Source of the DNA: Phaffia rhodozyma
Lineage: Eukaryota > Basidiomycota > Tremellomycetes > Cystofilobasidiales > Mrakiaceae
DNA: 64,000 nucleotides
Assembly (NCBI GenBank): GCA_014706385.1
Contig: JACGZH010000008.1
Location: 124,001-188,000, forward strand
Direction: 5' to 3'
Of the stretch, positions 16,729-29,259 are shown piece after piece. Below the pieces are notes generated by a model. It worked only from the letters and a program-made list of their open reading frames with translations. It was not told the DNA's origin and did no database searches. Numbering within the stretch: the stretch's first letter is position 1; every line of letters begins with the position of its first letter. Position numbers and translations under genes: made by a program.

Positions 16729-19700
16729 ATGACTCCCGATGACATCCCAACAGATCGTTCTCTTCCAATTTCGAACAGTCCTATATCCATCACCAACAGC
16801 TCATCATCTACTAATTCGGCGGATTCGGTAACTTCGTCCCCAACTTTGCTATCCAGGAGGGCTGCTTCCAATCCGGCGACTTCTGCCTGCATGGATCGAA
16901 GTCATCGATCTCGTTCTCCATCCAGCCGACCATTATCGGGAGTGCAAACCCTGCTTCGCTCGTTTGCTTCGACGACTCGGCTGACGGTGTCATCGCCACC
17001 CACTAACAGAGCAGACTTCCCTTCGAGCGGAAATAGCTTGCGAAGACCGGTAGAGATTGTTCCGGCAGGAACAGAGGGTGTGACGATGCCTCCGACAGAT
17101 TTCGCACTCTCACTGCCTTCTACAGGAGTCTACTCGACCCATCAGGTCGTTCCATCCTCATCCTCACCCTCTCAGTCGACAGGAACCTATGCCGGGCTGT
17201 CGCCAGCTCTATCGTCCTCGTCAACAATTCATCCGAATCATTCACTCTCCCCACGAACGTCAATAACTAATCTTCAGGACTCGTCCAGATCTTCATCCAT
17301 GATGTCCACAACATACCCGCCAAACTCGACACCTGTTACGCCTGGTGGAGGAGCTACTCAGCCTGGGCCACGGGCTCATGTCCGAGCGTCAGGCAGAAGA
17401 TCAGCCACGCCCCTTGTGCAATCGCCTTCATCTACTCCTTCGACTCTCTTGTCGTCTTCCCGAAGGTTGTCACCGTCTTCTTCTGAATATACTGCCTCAA
17501 TTGCCCATACTGGAGTTGATAGTCAGGATGCCATCCTGAGTCATATGCTGTCGATACCAAGCTCAGAACCCAGGTCATTCTCACCCTACGATAACCAGAT
17601 GGGAGAGGCAGACGCCGAATCCCTCGGTCCTCAGTCTTCTGTCTTTAAGAATCAAATCACGGATTCGCCTGCTCGAACAAACAGTCTTCTAAGAAGTGAC
17701 TTGGAGATGAATGATCTCACGGAAAGCTTGCTAAGCTTTTCAATGGACGATCGAGATCGAAGTGTGAGCATTGAAATGAGCGAACCGAAGAAAGGTGAAG
17801 ATCAAGGACTTGGTGAAGTCAGACGGCGAAGCAGTCGGACGGTCGATGATAGAAGTGTAGAGATCGAGCTTCGGGACTCTATTCAACAAGGTCTGTCCTT
17901 TCCAACACATGGTCAAACTACCACGGAGGGAAGTAGACCTAGCCCAGATGACTCGGGGGCGATGCTGAAGGAAAAATGGTCAGCAGAACCAATATCGTTC
18001 TTTGACCAAGCATCATCAGCATCATCTAAGCCTAACCCAGGTAGCTATGATGCTTGGGATTGGGAATCATTCAACGAGGCATATCGGCACGGTAGATGGG
18101 ATGGTTAGTTTCGCCAGTTCTTTACTTCCCCTCATGGTTATTCCAAGCTTTCGGTTGACAGCCTCTTTATTCTACACTTTCTATACATTCAGCCTACAAG
18201 ATTCCAAATCCACCTCTATCTTGTGCGCATCTGATGCAAGATGCACAGTCTCCTACGTCTCGAGCCAACCTTAGAGCTTCTTCATCCTCCGCTCCACCAT
18301 CTTCGGTCTCTCCAGCTCCTCCAAAAGCAAAGACTCCTCCGGTCATAAGCTCTTCTAAGTCGGTTACACCGACCTACAAACCGCCACCAAGCGCTAGCAG
18401 CACCACTTTTGAAACCGGATCGGATCGAATCATAGAAATGGCTCAGCCTCCTGGTTCCATTAGAAGCAAAGATGTCGAGCCGGCTTTCTTGTCCAAAAAG
18501 AAGAAACCGTTTATGCACAACGCTGAATTCGCAGCAACAGTCCGTTTAGCCGGCGCTTCATCTCATCTCTCTCCTTTAGCGCTTCCTTCTCCAGAACACG
18601 AACATGTCGATCCGCTTCGTGAATTAGATTCTTCGAGCAGCACGTCTTACGCGAGCGATTCATCTTCCAATATTCATCGACCTAGGAAAGCTTCCAAAAT
18701 GGGTTTCTCGTGGAGCGTCAGTTCAGGTGGTCTTTTACCCACTGGTAGGACGGCTTCGTTTGGCAATTTGGGAACCATCCCAGCAACACCCCAGACTGAG
18801 GATGGGCCTGGCAATGGAGGTGTAATTGGGGAGGGAATTTCTCCATTGAGTACGTTAGTGGGAGGAACACTCCCGCTCCCCATGGCAACCGCCCCGCTAC
18901 CTGCATCGGAACGCCGAAAGGCCTCAGATCCGGGACAAGACGATTACTTTGGAGAATCCGTAGGAGCTTGGGTGAATGCTACTTCGGGCCTGGGTAGCGA
19001 ATCGGGAAGTCGTAGAGGGAGTGTCGCGTCTTCTGTTGGCGGCGATGACGGCCCAAATAGCACAGGGAGTGGGAACAGTTCAAGAACAGTGTTGGGTAGA
19101 GGATACAGCTACACCGGAACATTCGGTAAGGGAGGAGATAGCAAGAAAGGAGAACTTCGATCGACAGCGTCCGGAGGGGAGTTTCCGTTCTACAAACCCC
19201 ACCAGCAACTTTCTCAACTCGAACTCAGTCCGAAGGACGGTTCAACCGAATCATTGAAAGCCTCGGATACTTCTGAAGCCCTCAAACAGTTTCTTTCTCA
19301 ACCATTTACTCCTTCTGAGATGAGCGTACCTTCGCCTGCTCCATCTTCCTCTGTTCCTTCGTCTGGATTCACCAGGCTTCCTCTTTTTACCGCTAAGTCG
19401 GATGGAGATCGAAAGATTCATCAAGCGTCCAAAAACATGCTGGGTAATTATCCGCCGGTTGTCGCAAACGATGGGGCTCAGAAATTGTCTCCTCAGGAGG
19501 AGAGATTTACAAAGCTGGGCTATTTAAGTGCACCGAAGCCACCAGATGAAGCTGAGAGGAGGAAAGCACTCTACCGTTACGATATCCTACATTCCGGACA
19601 AGGTTTGTCTTTTTGTCTTTTTCTCAGTCACTTTTGGTGCTGAGTTTTCAAGCATGTTGAGAGACGTGAAACCATCGATCCATGTACCTGACTATTGCTA

Positions 19701-22700
19701 TTCTCTTTGATCTCCACGGTTGGATATTTACTGGACAGACATCAATTTTGACCGCATTACTCATCTCGTCAAGCTAGTATTCAACACAAAAATCGTTCTG
19801 ATTACTCTGCTCGACACAGATGAGCAATGGTATAAATCCGAAAGTAGGTGATAGTGTTTCGTTCGCTCAGATCTTGAAAGCTGTGTTCTGGACTTTTGCT
19901 GATGCTTTAAATTATCTTTGACAGATGGCATGCGACGCGATCGTGCCGGTCGGGGTATCTCCATCTGCGCTCACACTATTCTACAAAGGTATTAACTTAC
20001 AGTAATTACATTCATACTCACTCAGACCGTCTATTATTCACGCGACTTCTGATTTTTGTCCTCGACAGATCGCACGAACCGCTCATCATCCTTGACACGT
20101 TCAAAGACTGGAGGTTTGCTCGGAACCCGCTTGTGATCGGTGATCCTAATATCCGATTCTATGCAGGTAAGTTCTTCTCTTTCCTCTCAACAAATATATG
20201 GATTTGCATTCTTTTTGATATCCTGAGTATGGCCACACAATCTGATAATTTTTTTATAAATCAAGGTGCCCCACTTCGAACATCAGATGGATTCAATATT
20301 GGTTAGCAGATATCACAGTCATACTCATCATGCTATCTAACAAACAAGCTAATGACTCTCTTCTGATTTTAACAACAGGCTCTCTCTGTATCATTGATGA
20401 CAAGCCGCATGATTCATTCGCGCCTCGCCAAAGGCATGTTCTTAAAGAGTTTGCCGCTGTTGTGTAAGTCATCTCAGCTTCTGAAACTTTTCAGTCAAGG
20501 GCACTACTAACTGCACGTGATCGATGACTCGCAGTATGCGAGAATTAGAGCTTTGGAGGGATAAGCTGCATTTGAGAAGAAGAGGGAAAATTCAGGATTC
20601 AATGGAGAGGTTTACTCGAGAATGTGTAGAGATGGATGTCTCTCCAGAGTCTGTTGACGTAGCGTTGACGAAGGTAGAACTTATTTTCATTTGTCTCGGT
20701 ATGCCCATCTGTTTCACCCATACTGAAAATCAACCTACGACCTGTCTTGTGTGCAGGTTTACGACCAAGCTGCGAAACTCATCCAGAAGACCCTAGATGT
20801 GGATGGCGCAATGGTTTTGGACTTGTCTGCATTCGAACTGGTTGAGACCGTCCAATCAGACGGAACGAATTCATTTTATTTCCAGGCAGATCCTTATCAA
20901 ATGCAGACTGCTCCTCCCTCTCATCAAGACCACGAGGAAGGCGACGTGACGCCCGGAGAGGAGAAACCTCAAAATTACTCTGAGCCCGTGACCGCCTCTG
21001 ATCAGGTAATCCCATGTTTGCCTATTCTTGGTTTAGCAGAGAACGGATTGCCTCCGCCAAGCAGAGGCAAACCAGTGTCTGCAGTAGAACATCAAAAATT
21101 GGCGGCTTGGTTGAAGGAAAATCCGAATGGGAAGGTGTTCGAGAGGGTTCTTCCATCATGGTTTAGAAGCATGCTTCCTTCTGGGTTTGTCTTTGTCCCT
21201 CACGTCATCAGCAATGTTTTCGCGAGCTGAAGTTCTCCCGCACATTCGGTCAAACGGCATTGTAGAATTCAATATGCTATGCTGGTCCCAGTTTTCAATA
21301 TCGACAAGAATCCTTTCACGTTTGGTCAGTCCCGCTCGATTTCCTTGCCACTGAACTGCGTTTTATCTCAAAAGCTAAACACAGATTCTATTGATAATCA
21401 AATTCATGGTCTAGTCTGCGCATACACGAAGAATGCTGCCAAGGAATTTCTCGAGGGTTATGAGCTCAAATATCTTAGAGCGATTGGTCTGATCACTCTC
21501 TCGGCTGTTCTCAAGCGACGACTTACGTTGGCTGACAAGGCCAAAGCCAACTTCATCTCGGTAAGCTTAACAGATTATCAGATACACGAACAATTTGTTT
21601 TCATCCGAATTTAACTCCTTCCTCTTATACCACTGTAGAACATTTCACACGAGTTGCGCACGCCGTTACATGGAATTCTTGTGTCAGGTAAGTTGTGTGT
21701 CTAATATTTTTTGATTGATGAAAATTGATTTATTGATGTTCACTCGCACTTCAACCATCCGTAGGAGAACTTCTTTCCGACACAGATTTGACACCACAAC
21801 AAACGTCTTATCTTCAAGTGAGTTTCACTCAATTCTATGCGCAACCCTGGTAATCTGAGCCTTGACCCGTTTTCTTGCATTGTCAGACGGTTCAAGCATG
21901 TGGTACCTCCCTTATTGAAACCGGTTTGTCAATTTTCAAATCCCAATCGTATCAATGTCAATAACGATCTCAGCTCACATTTTGATCTGGTTATTTCTCT
22001 TTCCTCAAATATTTCAAGTCAATCATGTGTATGTTGATCGAGCTGTTTTGGCTGGACTGGTGATATACACGGAACTAACTGATGAATGCTAAATCCTTCT
22101 ACAACCAAACCAGGCTTGATTTCACTGTGAGCTGCCACCTCATCTCTATACTTGATTCCTCAACCGGGTCTGATACCCTCTTCTTTGGTTTTGCATAGAA
22201 ACTGAGCGGAAGTGCGCGAACGAAAAGCAATGCGGAAAATAATATTCAGTTCACTGAGTATGTCATGTTTATCAATCAATGTATAACCGCGAAATATGCT
22301 TACATGTTGCCGTAATTACTAGGGTTGACCTTGTTAAGCTCATCGAAGAAACTGTCGAAGGATGTTGGTTTTCGGCCACTGCTCGAGTTATGTTGGACCA
22401 ATCTGGGATTGGTAGTGTTTATTCTCCGCCGTCTATAACTGCTTTCTTAGAAGTAGATAAGCCAGCAAACAAGCTAGTGAATCATGTAGAGGCACGTTCA
22501 CTCCTATTATCGCCTTTTGATGTTTTGTATGCTAAACTGATGTATTTTCGTCAAATAGTGTATCATTGATGTCGGACATCGACCTCAAGGTTGGAAGGTC
22601 AAGTGCGAGAAGAGTGGAATTCGGCGAGTTTTGATGAATCTTATAGGTCAGTTCATGTTCTATATTGTCATTATCGTTGGTGTATAACGTTCGCTAACCG

Positions 22701-25592
22701 TGGTTGCGATGCCTTTAATTGATGATGATTAGGAAACTCACTAAAATTCACTCAGGTTGGTGTATATGAATCGTCGCTCTCGTGAAGAATAGAACTGACC
22801 AAACTAGCGATCGAAATTCAGGATGGCTATGTCCTCATCACTCTTCGCGAGCTTCCAAATGCTCAGGACAATGTTCTGTCTCTTGAGCTTGCTGTTATAG
22901 ATACAGGAAAAGGTATCAGCTCTGAATTCTTGAAGGTTAGTCTTCATTATATGATATCTCTATATGAAGTCAGTGATTTATACGCCTTTGCAATCGGTTT
23001 TCAGAACCAACTCTTCCAGCCCTTCAGTCAAGAAAACCCTCTTCATACGGGAACAGGACGTTAGTCATCAAAACATTGCAACTCATCAATATTGCTCTTT
23101 CGAGAGTACTAACAATTCTTCGGGCTGACTTTGACAGTTGGACTCGCAATCGTTAACTCCATCGTGTCTTCTCCAGTAAGCACTTTTGTTATCGCCTCTT
23201 CATCTGATTGAGGGTTGATGTATTTCCCTATTGATTCTACTTGTTCACGTTCAGTCCGTAAATGGAAAAGTGGACGTCTGGTTAGAACATCTACTTCACG
23301 TGCTTAATATTCAGGATATACATTGACTTGTTTTTGTAAAAATCTCAATCAGGTCTTCGGAGGGTCTTGGGACTGAGATCAAAGTGTCTTTCGAAGCCGA
23401 GTTGATGCGCGACCAAGGCCCGCCTAACCTACCCTTTGAATTTGGCGATGGATACAGCGTGTCACTTATCGGATTCTCTCCGGAACATAGAGGGCAAAGT
23501 CTCGCTCGAGATGTCATCGAAAACTATTTGGAAGACCTGGCATTTGAAATTCGAGACCCATCTGATCTTGAGTTGGGTGACATTGTAAGCTCATCCCTCA
23601 CTCCACTGGATGAATAGTTGTGTAGCTAATTCGGTTTTCGGTTTGTTAATTTAGATATTGCTCAATGAAGAGGTTATCGTACTTGATGAGCTGGTCGCTC
23701 AAAACGACATCTATAGGCCCGTTGTTGTCTTGACAACTTCGCGTGGCGCACTTGAACAAAATCGAGCGGTGAATGCTTATGTTGCTGCTGGTGGTTTCGC
23801 TCGTAAGGCCCTCTTTTGGTTGGATTCTCTATTTTATAATATTGATTACTAATAATCAATTCGTGATGTATATTTTGACTAGATATTGTTTATAAGCCTG
23901 CTGGTCCGTCCAAGGTCGCTCAAGCTTTGCAGGCATGTACAGAGTCACTCGCTAGCTCTCATATGGGAGCTCAGACAACTTCTCACTGGGGACGGCGCAG
24001 TTTCAATCAATCATCAGCCACGTCGCATAGTTCAAGCGGGTCGGATCGTCTATCGAACTGTTCTTCTCCTCCAGTTTCTTTTGGAACAGCGCTTAGTGGG
24101 GTAGATGAGTCTGAAGTGACGTACTTTTCTGGGGCTTTTGGATCGTCTGGAGCCATGATGGCAGCGGCTCACCAAGTATCCCCTGCACATTTCCTTCAAC
24201 GTCGACGATCGGAAGAGGAGCGAGATCATCGAAGAAGGATTCGACGGCCAATGATGGCTCCTCGGTCGATAACGTTTCAGCCGGATACCGCCTTACCACT
24301 CGCCATCAAACACTCATCCGCATTCTCTTCCAATCCTTCAATTCCTAACTCGAGACGAACCCCTCAACATTCAGAAGATGAGCAGTCGACGCCTAGTAGT
24401 CCAGGTTCGATCATCAGCGTAGGGGGAGGTGGAGCGGTGCTCAAAGCGGCTACTACCTCCGAAGGGGATATCCAGTTGAACCATGAGCGAGTTAAGAAAG
24501 CCCCTTCAGTTTTAGTCGTCGAGGTTTGTCAGATCCTTTCTTTCTAGCGTTTAGAACCTGCTAGTTGACTCTTATACTCTATTAGGACAATGTTATCAAC
24601 CGACGGGTGCTATCTGCATACTTACAAAAACGGGTTCGTCTATCAGTCTGATAATTTGAAGTCAGCAAATAGTTTCTGAATGTTGGTGTATCTGATCTCT
24701 CCTTGATATTCGGAAACGAAAACAGAAATACCCATTTATGGAAGCGGTCAATGGTCAAGAAGGTGTTAACATGTTCCGATCTCAACCCGATCGGTTCTTC
24801 GATGTGTGCTTAATGGATGTCCAAATGCCCGTCTTGGATGGTAAGTGTTTTCGCAGCCGTGCATCACTTTCATCTGGCTCTTTATTCTTGTAACATTACT
24901 CTGAACTCATATTCTTTGTGCCTGTAGGAATTGGCGCTACCAAAGCAATAAGGCAGCTAGAAGCTGACCGACGGTCGTTACATGTCCGATCAACATCTTC
25001 AGTCTCGAATGATCCAAATCAACCCGACTATCAGAACAGGTTGAAGATTCTAGCTCTGACTGGACTGGCTACCCCTGACGATAAAAAACGAGCTTTCGCA
25101 AGTGGCGTTGATGGGTAGTGAGTAACATTGATGAAGTTATGTCAAATCCTCTGTTTTCTCTGTTTGATGACATCAAATTGTTTCTTTTAACAATAGTCTC
25201 GTCAAGCCCGTGTCAATGAAAGATCTAGACAACATTTTTAGGAGTGAGTTCTTTTTTCTAACAATCCAAAATCTATCAATCAGTTGTTGTCAAGTAATCG
25301 ATGAAACTAAGAGTGATTCTTCTCTGATTAGAACTTGGCTACGGAACTTGATGACTACTCAGTTATATTTTATCTCTCCTTATGCATACTTTTTCTCTCT
25401 CTCATCTTTTCTCGTTCTTACATGGATTCGGATGCCTCAATTGATTACTTTGTGCACGTATATTTCCGTCTTTTCACATCCTTATTACTTCTCGTTCCTC
25501 ACGATTCTCTGCTATCATCTTGTCTATTGCATTTACGCCCCATCCATGCTCTTCTTAAAATACCTTCTTGTTTGCTAATATTCGTCGATTAG
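16729..25592 (+). CDS. Hybrid histidine kinase: GAF, HisKA, HATPase, receiver
   Basis: This is a cytosolic two-component sensor that should feed an HPt protein and, in fungi, often a MAPK pathway. About 31 exons can be traced, with phase closing from 16729 to the receiver. Residues 1-920 are low-complexity and Ser/Thr/Pro-rich. A GAF domain follows (ALYRYDILH, HINFDRITHLVKLVFNTKIV, FYAGAPLRTSDG, SLCIIDDKPHD). The H-box is NISHELRTPLHGI, with the phospho-His near residue 1319. The ATPase shows an N-box (LMNLIGNSLKFT), DTGKGIS and GTGLGLAIV. A receiver-like region without a clear phospho-acceptor precedes the true receiver (VVEDNVINRRV, Asp in CLMDVQMPVLDG near 1945, LVKPVS). Exons of 10, 13, 23 and 26 nt occur. 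The 3' end is uncertain: receiver homology fades near 25244 and the listed stop depends on one possible last exon. This GAF-type kinase is a widespread fungal class. Confidence 0.9.
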
Positions 25593-26121
25593 AATCCTGT
25601 TTACTTCAAAGCATGGTTACGCTCCTAATTGATTGTTTGTTCTGTTTTCTTTAATATCTCTACGTTCATTCTCGCCAGCATTATACTGTAAACGTCTGCC
25701 CTTCTCAATTGCTTTATCGTCAGTGTCAAATGAATGGCGAAAAAGACAAAAGGATGAAAGGTTTCGGCGCGCAGTCACGACAAAAGCCTTTTGGTTCATC
25801 TCAAGTATTACTTTCATTCGATCATCTTCCATCTTTCATCGAATCCTTTGAGGTACTTCTCTTCTTCTCGCCCTCATCTCATCTGGGCGTTTTTTCAAGT
25901 TATTCTCATCTACCTGTAAGTACTGGACACGCCTAGAGTTTCGACTTGAACAATAACCAGAGAGGGCATTAATCCGAAGCGTTGTTGACAAGACTCTTTT
26001 TCGCTTTCGATGCCTATCTTGTCTATTTGCCCTCGCTTTCCTCGTCATCTCACTTCTAATTGTGAAACAACTCATTCGATATCTCCTTCGCTATTCTTCT
26101 TGATCTCAGTTAGACGTGCAA
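25593..26121. other. Intergenic region between histidine kinase and dynein light chain genes
   Basis: About 530 bp, T- and C-rich on the plus strand. Apart from possible kinase 3' sequence at the left and the leader of the LC8 gene at the right, I see nothing coding. Confidence 0.35.
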
Positions 26122-26856
26122 ATGACCTCTCCTTCATCAAAAGTTGGTGGTGGTGGCTCCCTCACTCTTCCTACAGGAGAGACTGCTTCCCCAGGTGGTT
26201 TAAATCCCACCGGTGGTGGAGTGGGCGCACCTTCCATGTCTTCACCCAAAGCCATCATCAAAAACGTTGACATGTCTGAGGAGATGCAACAGGAAGCTGT
26301 TGATGTGGCCAGTGCGGCTTTGGAGAAATACAACATCGAGAAGGATATTGCGATGCATGTGAAGAAGGAGTTCGACAGGCGTTATGGGAGCACGTGGCAC
26401 TGTGTGGTCGGAAAGAAGTAAGTTTCCCTTTGTTCATTCGATCACCTGTATATCTGCAAATCAAAAGCCAGCAATATGTAGAGAGGATACCTCAAATTTG
26501 TTTCCTAAGACTCTAGCAGACCGTCAAGAACGTGGTGTTTCTTGTAGTCTGGAAGATCGAATTTTAACGTATTGAGAGATTTTGATATTGACTCACCACA
26601 AACCTTTCTTGATATTGCTATCGTTGTGTTGATACTTCAATCTAGCTACGGCTCCTTCGTCACACATGGTATGTATTCTTCACAAATATGAGATCTAGTG
26701 ACGTTTTGTGGTGTTTGTGTCGAACGTCATGAGCAAGAACGCCGGGGGTATTCATATACTCACTCCTCTCAACTTATTATATCATCATCAGAAACGAAAC
26801 ACTTCGTCTACTTCTATCTCGGACAGATTGCAATCTTGCTCTGGAAATCTTCTTAA
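26122..26856 (+). CDS. Dynein light chain LC8 (DYNLL family)
   Basis: LC8 is a small dimeric hub that binds dynein intermediate chain and many other partners through short linear motifs. Three exons (26122-26417, 26646-26668, 26792-26856) give 127 residues in phase. The core is almost the family consensus: [55 protein letters not shown], then [19 protein letters not shown] at the end. Canonical LC8 is about 89 residues and begins close to the KAIIKN segment. Here the reading frame is open upstream and adds a Gly/Pro/Ser-rich extension of about 40 residues. An ATG at 26236, just before the conserved core, would give the normal length, so the true start is not settled. Confidence 0.95.
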
Positions 26857-27365
26857 TCTGTAAAATCAAAAAAATCATTCGTCGTGTATCCATTATAGGA
26901 AACCAGTCCTCAATGATCGTCAACTCTAATTTATACCCTCGTCTGTTGCCTGATGGTTTTCCTTTCCGTCCGTACTTCCTTAGTCCTTCTATCTATCTTT
27001 CGTGGTTACTTATCTCTCCGTATAAGTTGATGTTCTGGTCTCGATGGGCTTTCCGCTGGGTCATGCAATGTTGCACCGAGGTCACCGCACACAAATTCAC
27101 GTAACCATTTACGTTGGTTACTTGATTACCGTCTGGCAATGTTGAGCACAGACCACGTCGGAAAAACCTCTATGACGTGGGCGATCGGAGAGGCGGATGT
27201 GGCTGCGCACCAGAGAGTGACGTCGCTTCCGCGGTTGACCTTCTCCTTTAAAGACTTTTTCTTCTTCTTCTTGCAGTTTAACCATTTGGCTTCCTGTTTC
27301 CTTGGCCTTCTCCGTCCATTCTTTGACCTTTCCGATCAACTTACAATCCAGGAAACATCAAGATC
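26857..27365. other. Intergenic region between LC8 and Sfk1-like genes
   Basis: About 510 bp. No gene is supported. A GTAACCA/TGGTTAC inverted repeat (7-bp arms, 7-nt loop) lies at 27101-27121, about 245 bp upstream of the next start codon. The stretch 27240-27330 is pyrimidine-rich. Confidence 0.35.
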
Positions 27366-29259
27366 ATGCTTTCTAGGCCAACCAATAGTGCAGGAGAAAA
27401 GAAGCCTTTCCTCTTTCATACGGCTTACGGACAATACTGGATCTTCCCGCTGCTATCCGCGTTGGTCTGGCTCGCCGGATTGATTGCTTTGGTGTCACTC
27501 TGTAAGTCGTGTGCTTCTTTCCATTTCCGTAATGTGAATCCTGGTTTACTCATTGAATCTTGGTCTATGCGCTGGAATCTTCCTTCGCCTCTCTTATGAT
27601 TTCTAGGGGCCGTGAGTGGAACACCCAGATATCAGGAGGACTCTGCCGACATGTTCGTTTGTCTTGCAACGGGGCCTCTCCGGTCCCAACCATCCTCTCC
27701 CGCGGTTGTCGACGCTGACGAATCCTTTTATGTATCTTCTCCACTACAACCCACGTCCACAGCCAATTTATTTCAGACATCGGTGGAAGTAAGTCCCATC
27801 CTCTGATCTTATCATAAGTCTCTTGCCATCCCTATATTTAGCCTTTGCGTTTGCCTCTGCTTCGGGTTCAAAGTCTACCAAAAGCTGTTCATTGGAATCT
27901 GCGTCGTCACTGCTGCACTCTATGTTCTCAGTTTGTTTGCCGAAAGATGGCTGCGACATGTGGACAGGATTCCTGGGCATGGTCAACGAAACAAGTTGAT
28001 CGTCATCTTTGGTATGTCCAGTCAGCTCTGGTTATCTTGCTCTATGCCCGCAAGCTAATCAATCATCCTTCGGTTCTCCTTGCTTGCAGATATCTTGGCA
28101 ATCATATTTGGAATTTTGGGTGCTGCAGCTTTGATTGTCCTCTCGGCCTTCAATACCTACAACTACTCTACCGTCCATTGGTGAGTGCATTTCTCCTTGA
28201 TCTTGTCACTTGTTTCTTTCACTCACCGCATCTTCCGTTTCTTCTCAATGGGGCATCTCAGGACATCCACCTGTGTCTTTATCCTCTGTGTCGCTATTTC
28301 TGCAGTCTTCCAATCTTTAGAGATCTTTTACCTCAAAAAAGGCCATCCCGATAGGCCCCATCTCATGAGGTCTGTTCAAACCTCTCGCCGGTTTCTTCTC
28401 GTGTACTATATCTCTGAGTGCTGATTAGAAATTGGTGAACATGGGCTTTTGTAGAAACTCGGTGTTGAAGATGCTTGTTGTGATCGCAGCTATCAGCGTC
28501 GCCATCACTTTCGGTGTGCTCTATTCGATCTGGTAGGTCGCTTCCATATCACATGCCTGTCTTATGCTTTTCATGTTAACAATTCTTCCTCTTTACTTGT
28601 TGTCGATAGTTCGGGTGGTGTGGACTATAGCGCCTCTCCTTCAGCCATCACCAGATGCAACAGAATCACTGGCGCTGCTGCGATCTGTGAATGGACGGTC
28701 GCGTACGGTCGTTATCTTAGGAATCATCGTTCTCCTGTTCCCTCGTACTGACCTCTCGTTACTCGTTTCTTGATGTCGCACCCCGATTAGTTTAATCTTT
28801 GATGCATACCTCTTCACTCTTCTCCTCGATCTCTGGCCCGCCTCGAAGACTTCCCCTCGATACCTGCGGCGATTGGAGCGATGGGAACAATCATCCCTTG
28901 AGAAGATGGGTGTAGCCGCCGGCATGGATTCCCGAACTTCGTACGCTCCTACTACCGAAACGAGAACAGGAATGGGAACCCCGGTGGAGGGTCATCAGGT
29001 CACCAACGGCGTCGTCGCCCCTCGGTTCCAGGAAAGCCCTCAGATGAAACAAGTCGTTCCTGTGACCCAACCTCAGGGATACGAGTATGGGTTCGTTCAA
29101 AACGGGTACGCTCAGAGTGGAACGTACCCCACGACCACTTATCCCGGCCCCACCTCTGCTCCTACCAACGCCAACACCGATGCCGTTGTATCCCGAGATG
29201 CAGTCGGATACGAGAACACCGAGTTGCCTCTGGGCGCGCCGCTGACCACTCGTGACTGA
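27366..29259 (+). CDS. Frag1/DRAM/Sfk1 family polytopic membrane protein
   Basis: Six or so hydrophobic segments are spread over several exons, beginning with YGQYWIFPLLSALVWLAGL near the N-terminus and followed by the loop WAVSGTPRYQ, the segment FISDIGG-IYQKLFIGICVV (reached after splicing at 27874), and later ILAIIFGILGAAALIVLSA, MLVVIAAISVAITFGVL and LIFDAYLFTLLLDLW. That order, with the GxPRY loop and the ISDIG motif, fits the Frag1/DRAM/Sfk1 group; yeast Sfk1 works at the plasma membrane with the PI4-kinase Stt4 and in lipid asymmetry. A cytosolic tail of about 130 residues is Pro/Thr/Gln-rich. The junction between the second exon and the ISDIG exon could not be settled, since no good GT donor keeps frame there. 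The start is ATG at 27366. Confidence 0.75.

Noticed and set aside
16729..18103. Exon 1 of the histidine kinase as a separate serine-rich gene
   Set aside because: The frame joins exon 2 through a GT-AG intron in phase, and exon 2 runs into the GAF domain with no stop.
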